Source: Rhodoferax bucti
GTDB lineage: Bacteria > Pseudomonadota > Gammaproteobacteria > Burkholderiales > Burkholderiaceae_C
Length of the DNA: 64,000 nt
Direction: 5' to 3'
NCBI RefSeq assembly: GCF_005876985.1
Contig: NZ_VAHD01000006.1
Coordinates: 1-64,000 of the forward strand
Shown: piece by piece, positions 45,897 through 54,790 of the stretch
Numbering within the stretch: the stretch's first letter is position 1
Layout: the number at the start of each line of letters is the position of its first letter
The notes under the pieces: generated by a model
The model's input: the letters and a program-made list of their open reading frames with translations, nothing else
Told to the model about the DNA's origin: nothing
Databases searched by the model: none
Program-made: the position numbers and the translations under genes

Positions 45897-46999
45897 CACT
45901 TGATAGCTCCTGCAGAAATCTGAGTTTTGTCGGATGACCAAAAGAAACTGACTCGCTTGCCAAATGCAATGGATGGAAGCTCTACGAACCGGTAGCCAAT
46001 CCAAGCGAGCAAAAAAGAAAAAGCAAGCATGAGCGGAATGGCAAGTAATCCCCAATCACGCAGGTATGGGGTCAACACAAATTGCACTAGAACGTGCAGC
46101 AAATATGCTGAGTAACTTATTTGGCCGACCCAGCTCAACCATTTGGGCCAGAACAGAGACCGCCGAAATGACACCGCCAGAAGAAAAACCAACAACCCAA
46201 ACAACCAAGCGCTAAGCATTGGCGTTAGGGTAAGTGCGCCGCCAGCAGCCGAAGCATCTCGCCCATTGAAGGAAGTGAATGCAGTCAAAATAGCCACCAT
46301 TACGCCAACACCGATGACGACTCCTGTTTGTTTCTGACTGCTGGATCTCTCTTGAGCTTCGCTAACGACCCACCCAATTAGCATCAACTGAATATGAAAG
46401 AGGCCATACGCAAAGTACTTGCCCTGGACGAAATACATCCAAAAGGCAACAAGGGCGATACCGACTGAGTAGGCCAAACAAATGTAGAACGAGTGTTTCA
46501 TTAACCGAGCAAAAGCTATGGCGGTCATCAAGAAGTAGAAGACTAGCTCGAACTTTAGACTCCAAAAAACACCTATAACGTTTTTGGAGCCCACGAAACC
46601 TTGCAGCATTGAGAAATTCACAAAAATCTCAGAAACCTTGAGATTTTGTGGGAGACGCATCAATCCAAAGTACGCAAGAGCACAAGCAAGAAGAATCGAG
46701 CACCAGTAAATTGGAAATAAGCGAAAAAATCTATGTATCCAAAATACCTTCAACGATCTAGCGGAGGAGATTGATCTCGGGATAATATACCCACTAATTA
46801 GAAAGAAAATCGATACACCCGCCTGCCCTAACTGAACGTATGAATTATTGACTGTGTAAAAAAAAGGAATGCGACCTTCTGCGAAATGGGTAAGCATTAC
46901 CATTAGGACTGCAGCGCCACGCATGCAGTCCAAAAAAGATAATCGCGGCACCAAATGAACGGTGGTGCGAGATTCTTTCACATGTTTTCCAATTTTCAA
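45896..46999 (-). CDS. Acyltransferase family 3 (OafA-like), polysaccharide O-acylation
   Basis: A 367-residue integral membrane protein with about ten helices. FLDCMRGAAVLMVMLTHF carries the family His, and GQAGVSIFFLISGYIIPRS and RRFFRLFPIYWCSILLA-type motifs follow. It should add acetyl or another acyl group to the EPS. The start is unusual: TTG 46999 overlapping the Wzy stop (TTGA); GTG 46981 is the alternative. The gene marks the beginning of the AT-richer part. Confidence 0.87.
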   Translation of the reverse strand: MKIGKHVKESRTTVHLVPRLSFLDCMRGAAVLMVMLTHFAEGRIPFFYTVNNSYVQLGQAGVSIFFLISGYIIPRSISSARSLKVFWIHRFFRLFPIYWCSILLACALAYFGLMRLPQNLKVSEIFVNFSMLQGFVGSKNVIGVFWSLKFELVFYFLMTAIAFARLMKHSFYICLAYSVGIALVAFWMYFVQGKYFAYGLFHIQLMLIGWVVSEAQERSSSQKQTGVVIGVGVMVAILTAFTSFNGRDASAAGGALTLTPMLSAWLFGLLVFLLAVSFRRSLFWPKWLSWVGQISYSAYLLHVLVQFVLTPYLRDWGLLAIPLMLAFSFLLAWIGYRFVELPSIAFGKRVSFFWSSDKTQISAGAIK

Positions 47000-48489
47000 T
47001 CTCGACCCCGATGATTCAAATGTCGGTGGATTGAATGACGTTTGCTTCGGGCGTCTGCTTTAATTGAAGGGTCGGCACTATGTTGTCCATATCTCGGGGT
47101 ATGCTTTAAAAAGTGAGCAGCTGCAAGTAAAAAAGAAGTGTATGCAATGAAGGCGGGACTTAGAATTTCAGGCTGTGTAACTGCGAGAAGCAACACACCC
47201 AAAAGTGTACCGGCGGCTGCACCGAGAAATATTCTCTCTTCTTCTGTATTCTTTTTGCTATAAGCAGTAAAAATAGATATAAATACGGAGGCAATAAATA
47301 CAGCAAAAGATACTAGCCCAATAGTGCCGAATTTCAGTGGGATGAAGTAGTAGCTATTATGAATATAGCTCGTCTGATTTGGAAATAATTCAGTTGCGAC
47401 AAGCGGGGGTTTATATTCCCCACCTAAACCAATACCCAAGAGTGGATTTTTGACAATTGATTGGGCGGCGAACGCATTTTCACTCAAGCGCCAACCAAAC
47501 GAGGAAGATGAACGTCCCTCCAAAGTGACACTTAATGCTCTATCTATGACTGCATCGTAGACAGCAGGGCTGACTATGGCCAATAGAGATAGCCCAGTGA
47601 AGCTCAAGAAAATCACTATCGTTGTTAACTTGACAGAGTGCCTTAAGCCTAAAAAAAGTGCAGATATAAATATGCCAAAAGCCGCACTTGCCCAAAGTGC
47701 TCTCCCGAAGCTCACAAGTAGCGCAAAGGCTAATATGCAAATGCATATAAATTGAACGCTAATGGTAAGAATTCCACCATCTCGCCTAATCACTATGGGG
47801 ATAAGAATGAATAAGCAAAAAAGCAGAAAAAGCTTACCAGGGATCGTGGCTCGAATAATATTACCATCGATGTTTCCTAGTGTTTCTAGTTGTTCGACTC
47901 TGCCGCCAAGCGAGACTCCAGTCGCATACTGAAAAATCGATGCTATGCCAATAAGTAAACCGATGGCTGCTGTGAGTCTTATTAATTTATTAAAGGCAGT
48001 TTTCTCGTCGAAGCAGACTAGTAGTGATGGGAATATAAGAAAAGCAAGTGTCTGCTGAAATTCACCTAATGCAAATACTGAATTATTATTCAGATATTTG
48101 ACTCCATAAAAATACCCCCATAGCATGGTTATTGAGTATATTCCTACGGGGTACCATGCCCGGCTGCTAACGCGAGGAGCGCCATTTCTCTTGGCCAGAG
48201 AAAGGGCAATGCTTAATATGCAACTGGCAACAATAAGTACAGGATATAGTCTTCCTCCCTTGGGGATAGGTATTACATCGCAAATAACAAGTACAATAAA
48301 AACAATCGGAAGAAATGTATATTTTTTAGAGGCGAGTAGTCCGATAACTAACGCTCCACCTGCAAGTGCTAGAAATGGACTGAAGGTAGTGATTGTGATT
48401 GCAGTGAAAAATGCTACAAAAATAGTAGCAATAGCCGCCACGACATAAAGGGCTAACTGTCTATTCGATGCATTCACTAAGCTATCCAC
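46996..48489 (-). CDS. O-antigen ligase/polymerase-like membrane protein (Wzy candidate)
   Basis: A 497-residue protein with 11-12 hydrophobic segments and a large periplasmic loop (GRSSSSFGWRLSENAFAAQSI, then NPLLGIGLGGEYKPP), the arrangement of the Wzy_C/WaaL family. In this cluster it is most likely the EPS repeat polymerase. GTG 48489 start, overlapping the pyruvyltransferase stop by 8 bp. Clearly richer in A+T than the flanking eps genes. Confidence 0.82.
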   Translation of the reverse strand: MDSLVNASNRQLALYVVAAIATIFVAFFTAITITTFSPFLALAGGALVIGLLASKKYTFLPIVFIVLVICDVIPIPKGGRLYPVLIVASCILSIALSLAKRNGAPRVSSRAWYPVGIYSITMLWGYFYGVKYLNNNSVFALGEFQQTLAFLIFPSLLVCFDEKTAFNKLIRLTAAIGLLIGIASIFQYATGVSLGGRVEQLETLGNIDGNIIRATIPGKLFLLFCLFILIPIVIRRDGGILTISVQFICICILAFALLVSFGRALWASAAFGIFISALFLGLRHSVKLTTIVIFLSFTGLSLLAIVSPAVYDAVIDRALSVTLEGRSSSSFGWRLSENAFAAQSIVKNPLLGIGLGGEYKPPLVATELFPNQTSYIHNSYYFIPLKFGTIGLVSFAVFIASVFISIFTAYSKKNTEEERIFLGAAAGTLLGVLLLAVTQPEILSPAFIAYTSFLLAAAHFLKHTPRYGQHSADPSIKADARSKRHSIHRHLNHRGRD

Positions 48490-49672
48490 CTTCTGGGCCT
48501 AGAAAAACAGCCTGATAAATGGGGAAGTGCGTCATTTTCCCGAGTTGTTCGGCCGTTTTTCTCAATTGAATTGAAATACGTCCATGTTCGGAAAGCAACC
48601 TATCTAGTCCAACGTTTAGTCGATCAGAAGACGAATTCTTCACGTCGACACAGTAACTCTCCATTCTGGTGTAACGGCAGGCTTCATTCATCTTGCTTTC
48701 GTAGCTGATGGCATAAAAAGGAACACCATTTTTCGCAGCCAAAATTACGCCGTGATAGCGCATAGTAATTACGACATGACAGCTGGCAATTGCTATGTCA
48801 TATTCATCAGACGACTGAACCCAGTCTGCAATGACCGTTCGTTCGGCTGGCATTCCTTTTTCAATTAATGCCGTGCGGATTTTTTCTAGTAATGTTCGCT
48901 CATCCAAATGTCCGTAGAGATGTGGAATGATATGGAGCACTAGATTCTCATTTGCTGTGAAGCGCTTTATGAATCCATCGTCTAGTTGATCGACGATAAA
49001 CAGAGATTTATTCGATTGATGGTCGGGGTGCCAATTCAACCCTGTTGGTACCAAGCCGATTATTTCTTGCGTATAAGTTGTCGGCTGTGGTGCCGGAAGC
49101 GCAAATGCGCTGTCTGGTCCAAACCTTGAATGTAGCCCCCAAGTTTTGAGTTCTTCAAGGCATCGTGCCTCCCTTACAAACACCATAGACCGACTGAGTG
49201 CAAATCGTGCCAGTAAATCGAATGCACGATTTCCAGATTTGCCGACAGTGTTTAAGTGAAAGATCAATGTCTTGCCATGGATCGCAACTTGTAGAGCAAC
49301 CTTTAAGGCGTTCCAGTCTTGATAAATTCCAATATTGGCCCCCGAAGGGGAAACGAGCACGTGGTCACACCAGTCAAGGTCATTGCTTAACGCATCAAAC
49401 TCCACATTCTTGTATTTGGGTTTTATGCCTAGTTTTCGCTTTAAATATGTACGTGCGAGGTCGATGTATGCAGTCTTCCCACCCATCCCACCCATCACCC
49501 GATGGCTAATTTCCGTTCCCAATACTGGCACCGTGCCAGACCACGCGCGAGGACCGTATAGGAATCGAATTTGAGACTTGGTGTCAACTGAGCGAATGAT
49601 GTGGGCTAACGCTTGCGCAGCGATATCGTCGCCATAGTTATCTGTGTTTTGATTCAGGATTAGGTATTTCAT
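48482..49672 (-). CDS. Polysaccharide pyruvyl transferase family protein
   Basis: A 396-residue GT-B-like enzyme of the CsaB/WcaK class that transfers pyruvate from PEP to a sugar as a ketal. NQNTDNYGDDIAAQALAHII opens it, and MRYHGVILAAKNGVPFYAISYESKM carries the conserved His/Tyr and the phosphate region. ATG 49672 overlaps the Wzx stop (ATGA); GTG 49684 is less likely. Pyruvylation would add negative charge to the EPS. Confidence 0.86.
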   Translation of the reverse strand: MKYLILNQNTDNYGDDIAAQALAHIIRSVDTKSQIRFLYGPRAWSGTVPVLGTEISHRVMGGMGGKTAYIDLARTYLKRKLGIKPKYKNVEFDALSNDLDWCDHVLVSPSGANIGIYQDWNALKVALQVAIHGKTLIFHLNTVGKSGNRAFDLLARFALSRSMVFVREARCLEELKTWGLHSRFGPDSAFALPAPQPTTYTQEIIGLVPTGLNWHPDHQSNKSLFIVDQLDDGFIKRFTANENLVLHIIPHLYGHLDERTLLEKIRTALIEKGMPAERTVIADWVQSSDEYDIAIASCHVVITMRYHGVILAAKNGVPFYAISYESKMNEACRYTRMESYCVDVKNSSSDRLNVGLDRLLSEHGRISIQLRKTAEQLGKMTHFPIYQAVFLGPEGG

Positions 49673-50934
49673 TTCTTTTTCCACTCGCGGGATTTAATTG
49701 CTATATATCCGCTTGTCGTGTAGCCGACTAAAAGAAGAACTTCAGCGGCTAAGCAAGCATAGGCGGCGGCAATCCCACCCAGGCTTGCTCCAGCTATGGC
49801 CGTGGTGCTGATTCCTACTGCCGCACTCAGCATCTGTAATTGGAGTCGCTTTTGCTGTAACCCCAAGGAGGTAAGAATTGCCGCAGGAATGAAGCAAAGC
49901 GAATGTAAGAAATAAACTATAGCCATCAGGCTGAGTACTGATGCGCTGGAACGGTACTTTTCACCGAGCAACAAATGAACGATCAATGAGTCCCATATAA
50001 CCATCGTAAGAGAAATTGGGAAAACAATTGAAGCAATTTGGATTGCTGATTTTTTTGCCTTTGTCAGGTATGTTTCTTTAGACGAGAGGGACTCCGCTAG
50101 AAGCGGGAGAGTCCATTGGTATATCACCCCTGGGATTATATAGCCGGCGGTAATTAATGATGCGATAACGGAATATCGTGCGACTTCAGCACTTGTTGTG
50201 ACAGAAATAAGGACAATCGCGCTACCTTGTGTGTAGGCGAAGGCCATCACGTCTGACAGCAAGTATGACGAGTTCTTGAGTACTGCTGCGCGAATGCCTA
50301 TTTTAAATTGCCGAATGGTAGGTAGCCTAGGCCATGTTGCTGCCCCATTATTGAGGTAAATCTTGTATGCATTTGTCCCAATGCAATACATCAGTAGCGA
50401 TGCAATTAGGCTGGTAGACAAATAGCCGAGCTTTTCGAGATTAAATGCATACAACGCGACTAAGCTTAGAATCGCAGCGGTTGAAAAAACAAGTTGCGAG
50501 TCAACAAACTTTTGATTGTTGCCATTGGTTTGAAGGGTTGCTGAGATCACGCCAACTCGCTGTGAATCAATATATCCCCGTGCATACACTAAAAAAAATA
50601 TCCAAATGACGGTTACTGATGCGATTTCCCTTGGAATCAACAGTAGCGCTAATGCTAAACCTGGCACAAACATCAAAAGCACTGTACTGTTTTGAAGCTT
50701 GTCCATCAAAGTGATGTAGGCTCTTTTCGTACTGTGTGTCCTTGCTTTTGCTGCACGCACGATTGAGTATTCATTCAAACCCAATCTAGAGACCGTTAAA
50801 AAGAATGCGGCGATAGTGGCGATTGAGACAATAAGACCATAGTCATCCTTGCTCAGATGTCGGGCGATGAGTATTCCGGATATGCCAACGATTGCCCTGG
50901 CGAGCACGCCTTTGATGAGTGCGAATAACTTCAT
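49669..50934 (-). CDS. Polysaccharide flippase (Wzx-like, MATE-type fold)
   Basis: A 421-residue protein with 12 or more hydrophobic helices, matching the oligosaccharide flippase family (KLFALIKGVLARAIVGISGI, and LPLLAESLSSKE). It should move lipid-linked repeat units across the inner membrane. AT-rich with many A/T-ending codons, unlike epsB-epsI. It starts 28 bp after the epsI stop region. Confidence 0.85.
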   Translation of the reverse strand: MKLFALIKGVLARAIVGISGILIARHLSKDDYGLIVSIATIAAFFLTVSRLGLNEYSIVRAAKARTHSTKRAYITLMDKLQNSTVLLMFVPGLALALLLIPREIASVTVIWIFFLVYARGYIDSQRVGVISATLQTNGNNQKFVDSQLVFSTAAILSLVALYAFNLEKLGYLSTSLIASLLMYCIGTNAYKIYLNNGAATWPRLPTIRQFKIGIRAAVLKNSSYLLSDVMAFAYTQGSAIVLISVTTSAEVARYSVIASLITAGYIIPGVIYQWTLPLLAESLSSKETYLTKAKKSAIQIASIVFPISLTMVIWDSLIVHLLLGEKYRSSASVLSLMAIVYFLHSLCFIPAAILTSLGLQQKRLQLQMLSAAVGISTTAIAGASLGGIAAAYACLAAEVLLLVGYTTSGYIAIKSREWKKK

Positions 50935-50962
50935 GCACTGTAACTATTAGAGTCGAATTTGT

Positions 50963-51655
50963 TTAAGACGTGGACTTTCCGAGCAGATACGCGCGCGTAT
51001 CTTCTGGAACTGACTTCAGTAGGTCGTCAATAAACTGCTGTTGCGTTGCATAGGCCTTGCCGTTGTCGGTAGCGATACTCGATACACGAAACAAGATTCC
51101 GTCAGCCACGACGCCATTCAAGCCATACTGCATGCGCGCAAAGCCTTGCTCCAGGTTGCCTCGCACGACTTTTTCACCAATCCGAACCCAATAGGTGATG
51201 GGCTCATTGCGCTGGCCGAGTTTGGCGACTAATTGCATTGCCGGTACGCTTCCTGAGGTGGTGGTTAGGCTCGTCTTGTTCGTGCTGATGATCTGAAAGC
51301 CCTGCGCGGAATAGCACACTTCAGGGCGATGAATTTGCAGATCCCTAGATTGGTTTGCTCCATAGGCGAGCGAAAGCATGATGGCGGCGCCGTTGGAATT
51401 CACATACACGCGCGAAAGCGTTTCGGAATAGATTTCTTCCAGTATGGCTGTTTGCTGCGGGTTAACGATCTGCCCGCCGGATTGGGGCAGTTCTTTCCAG
51501 TCGCCAAAACTGGTAGGAATGAGCGTGGCCAAAGGGGTTTTTGCACGTTGCTCAGACATGAGCGTCCGCGGGTGCATGGCCCATGCAGCTACGGCAGCTC
51601 CCAGCATCAGCAGACCGAGAGTGAAGCCAATGAAATTGCTTTTGGTAGTTTTCAT
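50963..51655 (-). CDS. epsI: Exosortase-associated protein EpsI
   Basis: A 230-residue EpsI with one N-terminal membrane segment (FIGFTLGLLMLGAAVAAWAM) and a soluble domain with HRPEVCYSAQGF and VRIGEKVVRG, the family's conserved cysteine region. It always accompanies an exosortase, sometimes fused to it, and its role is unknown. ATG 51655 is preferred to the longer frame, because it starts 1 bp from the xrtB stop. Confidence 0.92.
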   Translation of the reverse strand: MKTTKSNFIGFTLGLLMLGAAVAAWAMHPRTLMSEQRAKTPLATLIPTSFGDWKELPQSGGQIVNPQQTAILEEIYSETLSRVYVNSNGAAIMLSLAYGANQSRDLQIHRPEVCYSAQGFQIISTNKTSLTTTSGSVPAMQLVAKLGQRNEPITYWVRIGEKVVRGNLEQGFARMQYGLNGVVADGILFRVSSIATDNGKAYATQQQFIDDLLKSVPEDTRAYLLGKSTS

Positions 51656-51656
51656 T

Positions 51657-52556
51657 TCAGCTTTGTGCTCGGATTTTTTGTTGGCGGAAGTTTTCGAATG
51701 TCTGGAGTGCGGTGTCGAACGCAATGATCAGTAGCAGTGCACTCAAGAACAGCACCATGCCGGCAAAGCCGTGCAAGAAGCCTTGGCCGGCTTCGTCGCC
51801 AAAGTGGTAAGTGATCAGGCTCAGGGCCATCACGCGGATGACGTTGGCGGTAAACGAGATGGGCACGATCAAAACGGCCAGGCCCACGTTGCGGAATAGT
51901 GAGTCGCGGCGCACAAGGTTGAGGTACAGCAGGCCCAGTGCTTCGAGGGTCAGCAAGGTGTGCAGCCCGGCGCAAGCGTCTGCCACCAGCAGCATGTATT
52001 GCCCGATTTGCAAAATCACGCCGTTGCGGCCTATGGGGTAACCCACCCAAAACAGTACATGCTCCGCTACATAAGACACGGCCATCTTCATGGGCATGGT
52101 CACGGTGTCCACTACCACGCCGGGGAGAGGCACCATAAATAGCATGAAGAACAAGGCAAACCATTGCGCCTTGAGCGCTTTGGGGCCCAGATTCAGCAGT
52201 GCAATGCCAATCAGCAGCCAGATGACCGAGCCGATTTCAAATAGCAAGATGTCTTGCGAACGGCCCAGTGTGTACAAAAGCAAGCCGATCACAAAAAACA
52301 ACCATCCCCAAGTGCTGCTGTGTTCGCCATGGCTGGCCTCCAGCATGGCGGGCCAGTTGCGGTAAATCAGCCAGCAGGATATGCCCAGCACGATGGGGCC
52401 GTGCATTTGGGCGTCTTCCGCCCAGATACCGTGAAACAAGTCCCATAAGCTGGGCAAGTACAAAACGGCAAGGCCCACCACAACAGGAAGCCACTGCAGG
52501 GCCACGGCGGTAAGGCCGGGTTTGCCAAGGTACACGCGGGGCATGGGGGTGCTCAT
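51657..52556 (-). CDS. xrtB: Exosortase B (PEP-CTERM sorting transpeptidase)
   Basis: A 299-residue polytopic protein with about eight helices. The catalytic triad is visible: Cys195 in DACAGLHT, Arg241 in NVIRVM and His262 in HGFAG. It should cut PEP-CTERM proteins at the VPEP site and attach them elsewhere. The EpsA/B/D/E/F/G/L neighbours identify the XrtB class. Two PEP-CTERM candidates lie at 33-34 kb. ATGA overlap with epsG. Confidence 0.93.
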   Translation of the reverse strand: MSTPMPRVYLGKPGLTAVALQWLPVVVGLAVLYLPSLWDLFHGIWAEDAQMHGPIVLGISCWLIYRNWPAMLEASHGEHSSTWGWLFFVIGLLLYTLGRSQDILLFEIGSVIWLLIGIALLNLGPKALKAQWFALFFMLFMVPLPGVVVDTVTMPMKMAVSYVAEHVLFWVGYPIGRNGVILQIGQYMLLVADACAGLHTLLTLEALGLLYLNLVRRDSLFRNVGLAVLIVPISFTANVIRVMALSLITYHFGDEAGQGFLHGFAGMVLFLSALLLIIAFDTALQTFENFRQQKIRAQS

Positions 52557-53404
52557 GTGTCGTTCAGCACAGAGCCCACCAGGGCCACGCCGCTGTCTTG
52601 CAGGCGGCGGGCCAGTTGGCTGGCTTGGGGCACCAAGCTGGTGTTTTGCCGCGCCACAAGCAGCGCGGCACCTGCGCGTGCCGCGGTAATTTCCGCATCC
52701 GCAAATTCGGCACCGGCGGGGGTGTCGATGATGATCACATCAAACTGTTGGCTGGCAATGCGCAGCAGGTCGCCAAAAGCGGGGCGCCCCAGCAGCTCTT
52801 GCGGGTTGGGGGGCGTGGCACCTGCGGGCAACACAGCTAGGCCGGGCAGGCCGGGAATGAGCTGTGCCACCTCCAGCCCGGCACGGTTGGCCAATATGGC
52901 CGACAAGCCTGCGCTTTTGCCTAGTTTGAACAAGGTGTTTTGGCTACGCTCGGGTTTGGAGCGCATGTCAGCATCAATGAGCAGGGTGCGCTCACCTTGC
53001 TGGGCAAACACAATGGCCAAGTTGGCGGCCACAAAGCTGCGGCCTTCGCCGTTGCCCGGGCTCACAATCGCCATGACTTTGCGGGCAGGGTCCGTGTTAA
53101 ACCAGCGCAGCATGAGCTGGCTGCGTACAGCGCGCAGGTTTTCGCCCACGCGGCTGAAGGGCTTGTAGGCCGCTACTAGCTCGGTGCTGACGCTCTGGTC
53201 TTGGTCGCTCAGGTACGAGTAGTCAAACTGCTTGCTCAGCGCAAAGTCAATGTCGTCTTTGCTGAGCACCTTCAGGGCCAATGCAGCTTCGCCGAACTGC
53301 ACTTTGTCTTGGTGCTGGCGCTCTACGATGCGGGCCGCATCTTCTTGGCTCAGACGGCCGGTGGCCACCAAGATGTCGCCAATGGTTTTGGTGTTGTTGC
53401 TCAT
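52553..53404 (-). CDS. epsG: Chain-length determinant kinase-like protein EpsG
   Basis: A 283-residue BY-kinase-like ATPase. An N-terminal GspE_N-like region (IGDILVATGRLSQEDAARIV) precedes the P-loop SPGNGEGRSFVAANLA, in which Arg replaces the usual Lys before Ser; this is, as I recall, common in EpsG. LLIDADMRSKP and IIIDTPAGAEFADAE are Walker A' and B. There is no tyrosine in the last 50 residues, so it lacks the usual autophosphorylated tail. It partners EpsF. Confidence 0.9.
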   Translation of the reverse strand: MSNNTKTIGDILVATGRLSQEDAARIVERQHQDKVQFGEAALALKVLSKDDIDFALSKQFDYSYLSDQDQSVSTELVAAYKPFSRVGENLRAVRSQLMLRWFNTDPARKVMAIVSPGNGEGRSFVAANLAIVFAQQGERTLLIDADMRSKPERSQNTLFKLGKSAGLSAILANRAGLEVAQLIPGLPGLAVLPAGATPPNPQELLGRPAFGDLLRIASQQFDVIIIDTPAGAEFADAEITAARAGAALLVARQNTSLVPQASQLARRLQDSGVALVGSVLNDT

Positions 53405-54777
53405 GCCCGTACTCCAATGGCGGTGCGTTTAAACATGCCGGATGCCGAGCTGATGGTGCCCAACACGGGTAACTCAAGGGCTTCAACCAAGTCGTCGGTG
53501 GACCGGACGCGACGGTTCATCAGCTCAAGTACCAACGCAAGGCCCACCGCCAAGATGCCGCCTAAAAAGATGGATACCAAGGTGTTCAGCAGCACTTTGG
53601 GTTTGGACGGGTCTGGCGGCGGGCTCGCGGGGTTGAGCACCGCGATATTGGTTTGGTTGGTTTGGCTCTCAATATTGGTTTGCGAGGCCCGCTGGCTCAC
53701 GATCTCGAAAGCGCGCTGGGCAGATTCAATGTCGCGGCGCAGCACGTTGAGTTCATCGCGCTGTTTGTTCAGCAGCAGCACGCGGGCCTTCTGGCTAGCC
53801 AAGGCGCCTTGCAGTTGGGCCTCGCGCTGTTTGCCTACCTGGTAGGTGGTGTCGATCGACGCGGTGATTTTTCTAGTCTCTGCATCCAGTTGCGCCTTAA
53901 GGGCGGCTAGCTCTGCTTCTGTGCGCTGGATTTGCGGGTGGTTTTTGCCCAGGTTGCCGCTGGCTTCAATCAGCTTGGCTTCCAGGCGGGCAATGTCGGC
54001 CTTCAGGCCGTTGACCAGGGGGCTTTGCATGACTTCTGCAATGGTGTCTGCCTTGGTGCTTTGGCGTTTGCTCTGGCTATCGGTAGTCAACGCTTGCACG
54101 CCGGTGAGCTGGCTGCTGGTTTCGTTGAGCTTGGCGGTTTCAAAGTCCATGCGCTCGTCGGCAGAGGTAATGCCGTTGGCCTGCTGGTAGTCAGACAAGG
54201 CTTGCTGGGCCGCTTCCAGCTTGCTGCGGGCAGCCTTAGTTTGCTCATCAAAAAATGCAGCAAATTGGCGGGCGGGGGCTACGCGCAGCTCCAGGTTCAC
54301 GTCCATATAGGCCTGCGCGAATGCGTTGGCTACTGCGGCGGCAAACTCGGGGTCGGTGCCGGTGTAGTTGACGTTGATGACGTTGCTTTCGCGGCTGGGT
54401 TTGACATCCAGGTTTTTTTGCAACAGCGTGGCCAGCCAGTCGCGCAACTGGCCTTTGCCTTGGGTGGCTTCTTGCCACTGGGCTTGAATGGCGGGGCTGG
54501 TTTCCATGCGCAGATTTTTCACCACGGCTTGGGCAACACGGTCACTGTTGATGATGTCCACTTGGGTGGCCATGTAGCCGGGGGCCATCATGCCTTGCAG
54601 CATCATGCCGCTGACCGGGTCGGGGGACTTGACGTCCACCACCACTGCGGCGCTGGCGGTGTATTGCTTGGGGAGCAGCAGGCTCACAGTGACGGTGGTG
54701 GCTACGGTCAATACAAAAGCCAGTAGGGCTACTTTCCAGCGGGCGCGCAATATGAGTAGGAATTGTTGGAGTGTCAT
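53401..54777 (-). CDS. epsF: Chain-length determinant protein EpsF (Wzz-like)
   Basis: A 458-residue polysaccharide co-polymerase with two transmembrane helices (ALLAFVLTVATTVTVSLLLP and VSIFLGGILAVGLALVLEL) and a long periplasmic coiled region (about residues 165-375) with the GNVR-type motif. NPASPPPDPSKPKVLLN precedes the second helix, as in the Wzz family. It sets EPS chain length with EpsG. Confidence 0.92.
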   Translation of the reverse strand: MTLQQFLLILRARWKVALLAFVLTVATTVTVSLLLPKQYTASAAVVVDVKSPDPVSGMMLQGMMAPGYMATQVDIINSDRVAQAVVKNLRMETSPAIQAQWQEATQGKGQLRDWLATLLQKNLDVKPSRESNVINVNYTGTDPEFAAAVANAFAQAYMDVNLELRVAPARQFAAFFDEQTKAARSKLEAAQQALSDYQQANGITSADERMDFETAKLNETSSQLTGVQALTTDSQSKRQSTKADTIAEVMQSPLVNGLKADIARLEAKLIEASGNLGKNHPQIQRTEAELAALKAQLDAETRKITASIDTTYQVGKQREAQLQGALASQKARVLLLNKQRDELNVLRRDIESAQRAFEIVSQRASQTNIESQTNQTNIAVLNPASPPPDPSKPKVLLNTLVSIFLGGILAVGLALVLELMNRRVRSTDDLVEALELPVLGTISSASGMFKRTAIGVRA

Positions 54778-54790
54778 GGCGGGGCCCGGT

